A stretch of 64,000 bases of DNA from Henricia sp. BOLD:AAB3569 (Eukaryota > Echinodermata > Asteroidea > Spinulosida > Echinasteridae), in the NCBI GenBank assembly GCA_037783545.1, contig JBBELK010000002.1, positions 1,054,001 to 1,118,000 of the forward strand, given 5' to 3'. The notes beneath the pieces are model-generated. The model saw only the letters and a program-made list of their open reading frames with translations, was not told the DNA's origin and ran no database searches. Both the position numbers and the translations under genes were made by a program. Of this stretch, positions 57,893 to 64,000 are shown one piece after another; position 1 is the first letter of the stretch, and each line of letters begins with the position of its first letter.

Positions 57893-58720
57893 TAAGGCCA
57901 TCGGAATGAAAGTCATAGAATACCGTCCGGAAGATTTCAAAAACACATGAGGCTTTTTTTCATTATTCATTTTTCATTATTTTGAAAAACAGGTGCCCGA
58001 GGGGTACATAGACAATGTATGTGCCCCATATAAGGACAGCGTGCGAGTGAGACACGACTCGGATTAATCAGATCAACTCGCCAAATACCACGTTTTATTC
58101 TCACCATAAATTCATATGAGAACCTCTTACGGTTTCTTTAGTATTCTATTTACGATTTGGTTTCATTATTTTTCTTTCATATTGATCATAAAGTGGACGA
58201 AATTTGGGAAATCGGGACTTTTCTTACGTTTTCGTCTTCAAATCGTTTTCACGTCTGCCATCATTGCATGACAGGCAGACACCGATGAGACGTAATTTTT
58301 CATTGGCCAAAATTCGATGTCGCAATGGCAACAGCCAATCAGAGACGGAATACATACGTGTACAGAACGTCCGAAGATTGCCGAAGTGAGATCGGGGGCG
58401 CGTTCAATAGCACAATACATACGTACGCCGGTATGGGTATTTTCCTATACCTTCACCGTTGAAGGTATTGTTGGTATGCATACGTATTGCGCTATTGAAC
58501 GCGCCCCGGGACTTGCAGTCTCGCGCGGCTACACCGAAACATAAAAACACGAACAGTGGAATTGTGTGTCAGCACTTGGATCTCGCGCTCAAGACTATCG
58601 TCTGCCGTCTGATTTCGAAGAATTTGGTTGATTGGTCGGAATTTCTCGGTTTGGCGCCATAATATCGATTTCTTTCATGAACAAGTATTGAATTTTGGCC
58701 AATGAAAAATTACGTCTCAT
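57893..58720. mobile_element. Truncated relative of the GGCCATCAGAATGAAAGTC MITE
   Basis: Begins GGCCATCGGAATGAAAGTC and runs in the opposite orientation to 55873-56566, with an extra block at about 58020-58250 and long inverted stretches. The second terminus was not found. Confidence 0.55.
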
Positions 58721-58959
58721 CATGCAATCATGCATGTGGATGCATCGCACATGTTCCCGTTCATTTCCCAACATTATTTTCGGAGAATTTAGTGGACAAA
58801 TGGTACCGAAATTCCGTAGACACACGCAAGGTAAGTGTCTCAAGAACTATCAGACGGAGTTTGGTGGCGATTGGGGAGCGGATTATTGCGCTAGCTTAAA
58901 CCGTATCGGTCCGATCTTAAAGTTCAGGCGCCGCCATATTGGAAAAAAAACAACATAAC

Positions 58960-58986
58960 CTATGGGGGATACTGTATCCCCCATAG
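58960..58986. repeat. 27-nt perfect palindrome
   Basis: CTATGGGGGATAC and its exact inverse around a single central T. It lies 145 bp past the donor of DCXR exon 1, next to a second palindrome at 58995-59104 (arms around GCCCAGGTTGGAC and GTCCAACCTGGGC). Confidence 0.7.
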
Positions 58987-59130
58987 TTCTAGGGGTAGTC
59001 TAATACTAGTAGTAGCCCAGGTTGGACGTCGTCTTCATTGCATTATCCACATGTAGTATGCGGTACGGAGTCCAACCTGGGCTAGTACTACTGGTATAGC
59101 CTACACTGTACACATTTTAATTTTACTTAC

Positions 59131-59182
59131 CCTTGCCAGCCCCAGTCACAAGAGCTTTCTTTCCATCAAATCGAATATCCAT
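59131..59182 (-). CDS. DCXR: L-xylulose reductase (DCXR-type SDR), exon 1
   Basis: ATG at 59182 on the minus strand, encoding MDIRFDGKKALVTGAGKG, with donor GTAAGT; 52 bp ending in phase 1. This is the first beta strand plus the TGAGKG start of the NADP(H)-binding glycine-rich loop. Length and end phase match exon 1 of DCXR genes. The remaining coenzyme-domain exons (about residues 18-130) should lie at 45.0-59.1 kb. None was recognised there, so the gene may be broken, or those exons are lost or too short for me to see. The 296-bp satellite starts about 1 kb upstream. Confidence 0.75.
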
Positions 59183-59342
59183 GTTTTATAATTTTGTTCA
59201 GTGTATTTTTAAAAAAAATGTAAGCAGAATGCAAACATTATTTGGAAGTTTACAGCGGAACGGAACCCTATTACACATTTTATTTGTACCGCACGGCCGC
59301 CGGCTCGGTCAGTACTAGATACTGTATGTATGTATGCATGGT

Positions 59343-59827
59343 ACGGTGCACCCAAGTAAATAGGCACAGATCTGTGGGCCGAGCTCATGAATATTTTGTA
59401 TGCCCTCAATTTCTTCTTTATTAGGGAGAGTTGCGAGCTGAACGAGTGTGGTCTTGTGTAGAATATGACTATCGTCGCGATTTGGGGTATATTTTCTTCC
59501 AACTATAAACATTTTAGACATTGTAGCTCCTAAAAGTGGCCCTATTTTGCCCAGTAGCGTATGTGCCTTTGTTCCAAAATGGATGCAGGTCTGATTAGCA
59601 AGTTTCACTGTTGTTAGGGGTTGGTTCGTTTCAAGTGGTAATTAGGGAATAAAAGTGACGGATTACCCCCATAAAATTGAACATAATTAAAAAGTTGAGA
59701 AATCATTGATTTTTCTGGTTGTTGTCCTGAGAAGCTGAGAGAGTTGTGAGTATTTTTAAATGATTTTTGAAAATTGGGAATTTAGCATTGGTTCCTATGA
59801 GAGCCCTATTTACTGGAGTGCAACCTG
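59343..59827. mobile_element. MITE of the GTGCACACAAGTAAATAGG family, copy 2
   Basis: Reverse-oriented relative of 302-786, sharing its interior (for example the block around gggccacttttaggagctac). The borders are less clean here and no target duplication is evident. It lies between DCXR exon 1 and the satellite array. Confidence 0.65.
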
Positions 59828-59961
59828 GGCTGCTTTCGAGCGCTCGTCCCTGGTGCTCCCAGGTGGTGGAAAAGTTACGTCACACACTTGCTTACACACG
59901 CTTTCGGGCGAGCACCATGGAGCACCATGGAGCACCTGGTGCCGCGCTCGAAAGCAGCCCT
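59824..59961. repeat. Small inverted-repeat element beside the satellite
   Basis: Ends cTGGGCTGCTTTCGAGCGC and, inverted, AGGGCTGCTTTCGAGCGCG. Inside, GGAGCACCATGGAGCACC. About 138 bp, abutting the MITE at 59343-59827. Confidence 0.65.
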
Positions 59962-60138
59962 GATATCGATTGTGGTGGACTTTCATACCGCCCTCTGTTG
60001 TCCAGATCTACCAAGCCGGTTTGAATGGGAAATTTGCCAAAATTACAGGGATATTGTTTAGTTTTGGCAGGCGAAATTGGAAGGGTTTCTGGAGTTTTCT
60101 TGAATATTAAAACAACGACCATACCAGAGGCAATGTAT

Positions 60139-63100
60139 GGAGCATCCAGGAAGCGCCAACCCCTTTTTTTTCTAAACTCTGAAATTTCTCTGCCATTTCC
60201 CGGCGAAAGTCTGTCAATTTTTTAGGACAGGTGCGCAATATAGAGGAGCATGCAAAATTTGAAGTTCGTCGGAACATTTTTCGACCTCCAAATTTGCCGA
60301 CGTTTGGACCACACTTGACCAAAATCCCCGTCCCAAACTGGGCCGTGTCAACGACAGTCCGAAGGACTGAGCATGCGCACGAGTCAGGAGTACACCAAAG
60401 AGGTGTGTACAGACAGCCACAGGTTGCGGGAGCATCCAGGAAGCGCCAACCCCTTTTTTTTCTAAACTCTGAAATTTCTCTGCCATTTCCCGGCGAAAGT
60501 CTGTCAATTTTTTAGGACAAGTGCGCAATATAGAGTCTTTGGAGCATGCAAAATTTGAAGTTCGTCGGAACATTTTTCGACCTCCAAATTGCCGACGTTT
60601 GGACCACACTTTGACCAAAATCCCGTCCCAAACTGGGCCGTGTCAACGACAGTCCGAAGGACTGAGCATGCGCACGAGTCAGGAGTACACCAAGAGTGTG
60701 TACAGACAGCCACAGGTTGCGGGAGCATCCAGGAAGCGCCAACCCCTTTTTTTTCTAAACTCTGAAATTTCTCTGCCATTTCCCGGCGAAAGTCTGTCAA
60801 TTTTTTAGGACAAGTGCGCAATATAGAGTCTTTGGAGCATGCAAAATTTGAAGTTCGTCGGAACATTTTTCGACCTCCAAATTGCCGACGTTTGGACCAC
60901 ACTTTGACCAAAATCCCGTCCCAAACTGGGCCGTGTCAACGACAGTCCGAAGGACTGAGCATGCGCACGAGTCAGGAGTACACCAAAGAGGTGTGTACAG
61001 ACAGCCACAGGTTGCGGGAGCATCCAGGAAGCGCCAACCCCTTTTTTTTCTAAACTCTGAAATTTCTCTGCCATTTCCCGGCGAAAGTCTGTCAATTTTT
61101 TAGGACAAGTGCGCAATATAGAGTCTTTGGAGCATGCAAAATTTGAAGTTCGTCGGAACATTTTTCGACCTCCAAATTTGCCGACGTTTGGACCACACTT
61201 TGACCAAAATCCCGTCCCAAACTGGGCCGTGTCAACGACAGTCCGAAGGACTGAGCATGCGCACGAGTCAGGAGTACACCAAAGAGGTGTGTACAGACAG
61301 CCACAGGTTGCGGGAGCATCCAGGAAGCGCCACCCCTTTTTTTTCTAAACTCTGAAATTTCTCTGCCATTTCCCGGCGAAAGTCTGTCAATTTTTTAGGA
61401 CAAGTGCGCAATATAGAGTCTTTGGAGCATGCAAAATTTGAAGTTCGTCGGAACATTTTTCGACCTCCAAATTTGCCGACGTTTGGACCACACTTTGACC
61501 AAAATCCCGTCCCAAACTGGGCCGTGTCAACGACAGTCCGAAGGACTGAGCATGCGCACGAGTCAGGAGTACACCAAAGAGGTGTGTACAGACAGCCACA
61601 GGTTGCGGGAGCATCCAGGAAGCGCCAACCCCTTTTTTTTCTAAACTCTGAAATTTCTCTGCCATTTCCCGGCGAAAGTCTGTCAATTTTTTAGGACAAG
61701 TGCGCAATATAGAGTCTTTGGAGCATGCAAAATTTGAAGTTCGTCGGAACATTTTTCGACCTCCAAATTTGCCGACGTTTGGACCACACTTTGACCAAAA
61801 TCCGTCCCAAACTGGGCCGTGTCAACGACAGTCCGAAGGACTGAGCATGCGCACGAGTCAGGAGTACACCAAAGAGGTGTGTACAGACAGCCACAGGTTG
61901 CGGGAGCATCCAGGAAGCGCCAACCCCTTTTTTTTCTAAACTCTGAAATTTCTCTGCCATTTCCCGGCGAAAGTCTGTCAATTTTTTAGGACAAGTGCGC
62001 AATATAGAGTCTTTGGAGCATGCAAAATTTGAAGTTCGTCGGAACATTTTTCGACCTCCAAATTTGCCGACGTTTGGACCACACTTTGACCAAAATCCCG
62101 TCCCAAACTGGGCCGTGTCAACGACAGTCCGAAGGACTGAGCATGCGCACGAGTCAGGAGTACACCAAAGAGGTGTGTACAGACAGCCACAGGTTGCGGA
62201 GCATCCAGGAAGCGCCAACCCCTTTTTTTTTCTAAACTCTGAAATTTCTCTGCCATTTCCCGGCGAAAGTCTGTCAATTTTTTAGGACAAGTGCGCAATA
62301 TAGAGTCTTTGGAGCATCGACCTCCAAATTTGCCGACGTTTGGACCACACTTTGACCAAAATCCCGTCCCAAACTGGGCCGTGTCAACGACAGTCCGAAG
62401 GACTGAGCATGCGCACGAGTCAGGAGTACACCAAAGAGGTGTGTACAGACAGCCACAGGTTGCGGGAGCATCCAGGAAGCGCCAACCCCTTTTTTTTCTA
62501 AACTCTGAAATTTCTCTGCCATTTCCCGGCGAAAGTCTGTCAATTTTTTAGGACAAGTGCGCAATATAGAGTCTTTGGAGCATGCAAAATTTGAAGTTCG
62601 TCGGAACATTTTTCGACCTCCAAATTTGCCGACGTTTGGACCACACTTTGACCAAAATCCCGTCCCAAACTGGGCCGTGTCAACGACAGTCCGAAGGACT
62701 GAGCATCGCGCACGAGTCAGGAGTACACCAAAGAGGTGTGTACAGACAGCCACAGGTTGCGGGAGCATCCAGGAAGCGCCAACCCCTTTTTTTTCTAAAC
62801 TCTGAAATTTCTCTGCCATTTCCCGGCGAAAGTCTGTCAATTTTTTAGGACAAGTGCGCAATATAGAGTCTTTGGAGCATGCAAAATTTGAAGTTCGTCG
62901 GAACATTTTTCGACCTCCAAATTTGCCGACGTTTGGACCACACTTTGACCAAAATCCCGTCCCAAACTGGGCCGTGTCAACGACAGTCCGAAGGACTGAG
63001 CATGCGCACGAGTCAGGAGTACACCAAAGAGGTGTGTACAGACAGCCACAGGTTGCGGGAGCATCCAGGAAGCGCCAACCCCTTTTTTTTCTAAACTCTG

Positions 63101-64000
63101 AAATTTCTCTGCCATTTCCCGGCGAAAGTCTGTCAATTTTTTAGGACAAGTGCGCAATATAGAGTCTTTGGAGCATGCAAAATTTGAAGTTCGTCGGAAC
63201 ATTTTTCGACCTCCAAATTTGCCGACGTTTGGACCACACTTTGACCAAAATCCCGTCCCAAACTGGGCCGTGTCAACGACAGTCCGAAGGACTGAGCATG
63301 CGCACGAGTCAGGAGTACACCAAAGAGGTGTGTACAGACAGCCACAGGTTGCGGGAGCATCCAGGAAGCGCCAACCCCTTTTTTTTCTAAACTCTGAAAT
63401 TTCTCTGCCATTTCCCGGCGAAAGTCTGTCAATTTTTTAGGACAAGTGCGCAATATAGAGTCTTTGGAGCATGCAAAATTTGAAGTTCGTCGGAACATTT
63501 TTCGACCTCCAAATTTGCCGACGTTTGGACCACACTTTGACCAAAATCCCGTCCCAAACTGGGCCGTGTCAACGACAGTCCGAAGGACTGAGCATGCGCA
63601 CGAGTCAGGAGTACACCAAAGAGGTGTGTACAGACAGCCACAGGTTGCGGGAGCATCCAGGAAGCGCCAACCCCTTTTTTTTCTAAACTCTGAAATTTCT
63701 CTGCCATTTCCCGGCGAAAGTCTGTCAATTTTTTAGGACAAGTGCGCAATATAGAGTCTTTGGAGCATGCAAAATTTGAAGTTCGTCGGAACATTTTTCG
63801 ACCTCCAAATTTGCCGACGTTTGGACCACACTTTGACCAAAATCCCGTCCCAAACTGGGCCGTGTCAACGACAGTCCGAAGGACTGAGCATGCGCACGAG
63901 TCAGGAGTACACCAAAGAGGTGTGTACAGACAGCCACAGGTTGCGGGAGCATCCAGGAAGCGCCAACCCCTTTTTTTTCTAAACTCTGAAATTTCTCTGC
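60139..64000. repeat. 296-bp satellite array, about 13 units, running off the window
   Basis: Units recur every 295-297 bp, for example GTGCGCAATATAGAG just before 60530, 60825, 61120 and 61415. The first units are the most diverged (lengths about 290 and 293), while later ones are nearly identical. One unit near 62310-62325 has a 30-bp deletion. Each unit contains CCAACCCCTTTTTTTTCT, ATTTCCCGGCGAAAGTCTG and GAGCATGCGCACGAGTCAGG. Long ORFs on both strands repeat with the unit and are by-products of its lack of stops. Confidence 0.95.

Larger units (their letters stand above)
45012..59130 (-). other. Large transposon-filled interval between DCXR exons 1 and 6
   Basis: 14.1 kb in which exons 2-5 are expected. 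What is visible is mobile DNA: inverted-repeat elements at 45161-45720, 45754-45973, 46498-47331, 49509-50206, 50683-51126, 54925-55745, 55873-56566 and 56975-57891. I see no recognisable short-chain dehydrogenase coding sequence. Confidence 0.6.

Noticed and set aside
60231..63982. Repeated 71-121 aa ORFs on both strands of the satellite
   Set aside because: They recur with the 296-bp period on both strands and change with every indel between units; no domain, start context or codon signal supports coding.

Overview
The window looks like intron-rich, repeat-rich metazoan DNA, most likely a deuterostome and plausibly an echinoderm. The evidence is short phase-0 exons with GT/AG borders, a DCXR-type dehydrogenase with the vertebrate-like exon layout, a non-LTR retrotransposon remnant and very many short inverted-repeat transposons. 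The organism is an inference, not a demonstration. No prokaryotic gene structure, rRNA, CRISPR array or intact canonical tRNA is visible.

Layout. 1-24.9 kb holds no gene I can name. It carries small inverted-repeat elements (302-786, 5426-5642, 7168-7558), tRNA-like sequences, minisatellites, a 6.25 kb foldback element with nested insertions (11841-18092), a 1.25 kb composite MITE (20880-22133) and a run of three hairpins (22539-23056). From 25.0 to 42.9 kb the minus strand carries seven exons of an ankyrin-repeat gene, roughly one repeat per exon. Two of these exons have frameshifts. Its largest intron (25.0-37.8 kb) contains the most striking object in the window: a complete-looking 7.9 kb Mutator-like (MULE) transposon at 28181-36087, with terminal inverted repeats, 10-bp iterons and an 8-bp target duplication. 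Its single long ORF (1103 aa) joins a PHD finger, an OTU-like cysteine protease domain, a proline-rich tandem repeat and a DDE transposase.

Upstream on the same strand, exons of an L-xylulose reductase (DCXR-type) gene lie at 43638-43755, 44947-45011 and 59131-59182. The central and last exons expected for this family were not found. The 14 kb between them is filled with transposons. From 60139 to the end the DNA is a 296-bp satellite that runs out of the window.

How it fits together: two ordinary minus-strand host genes have had their introns expanded by several unrelated DNA-transposon groups (8-9 bp, TTAA, TAA and TA target duplications). Insertions into insertions can be ordered because empty copies of the target elements exist in the same window.
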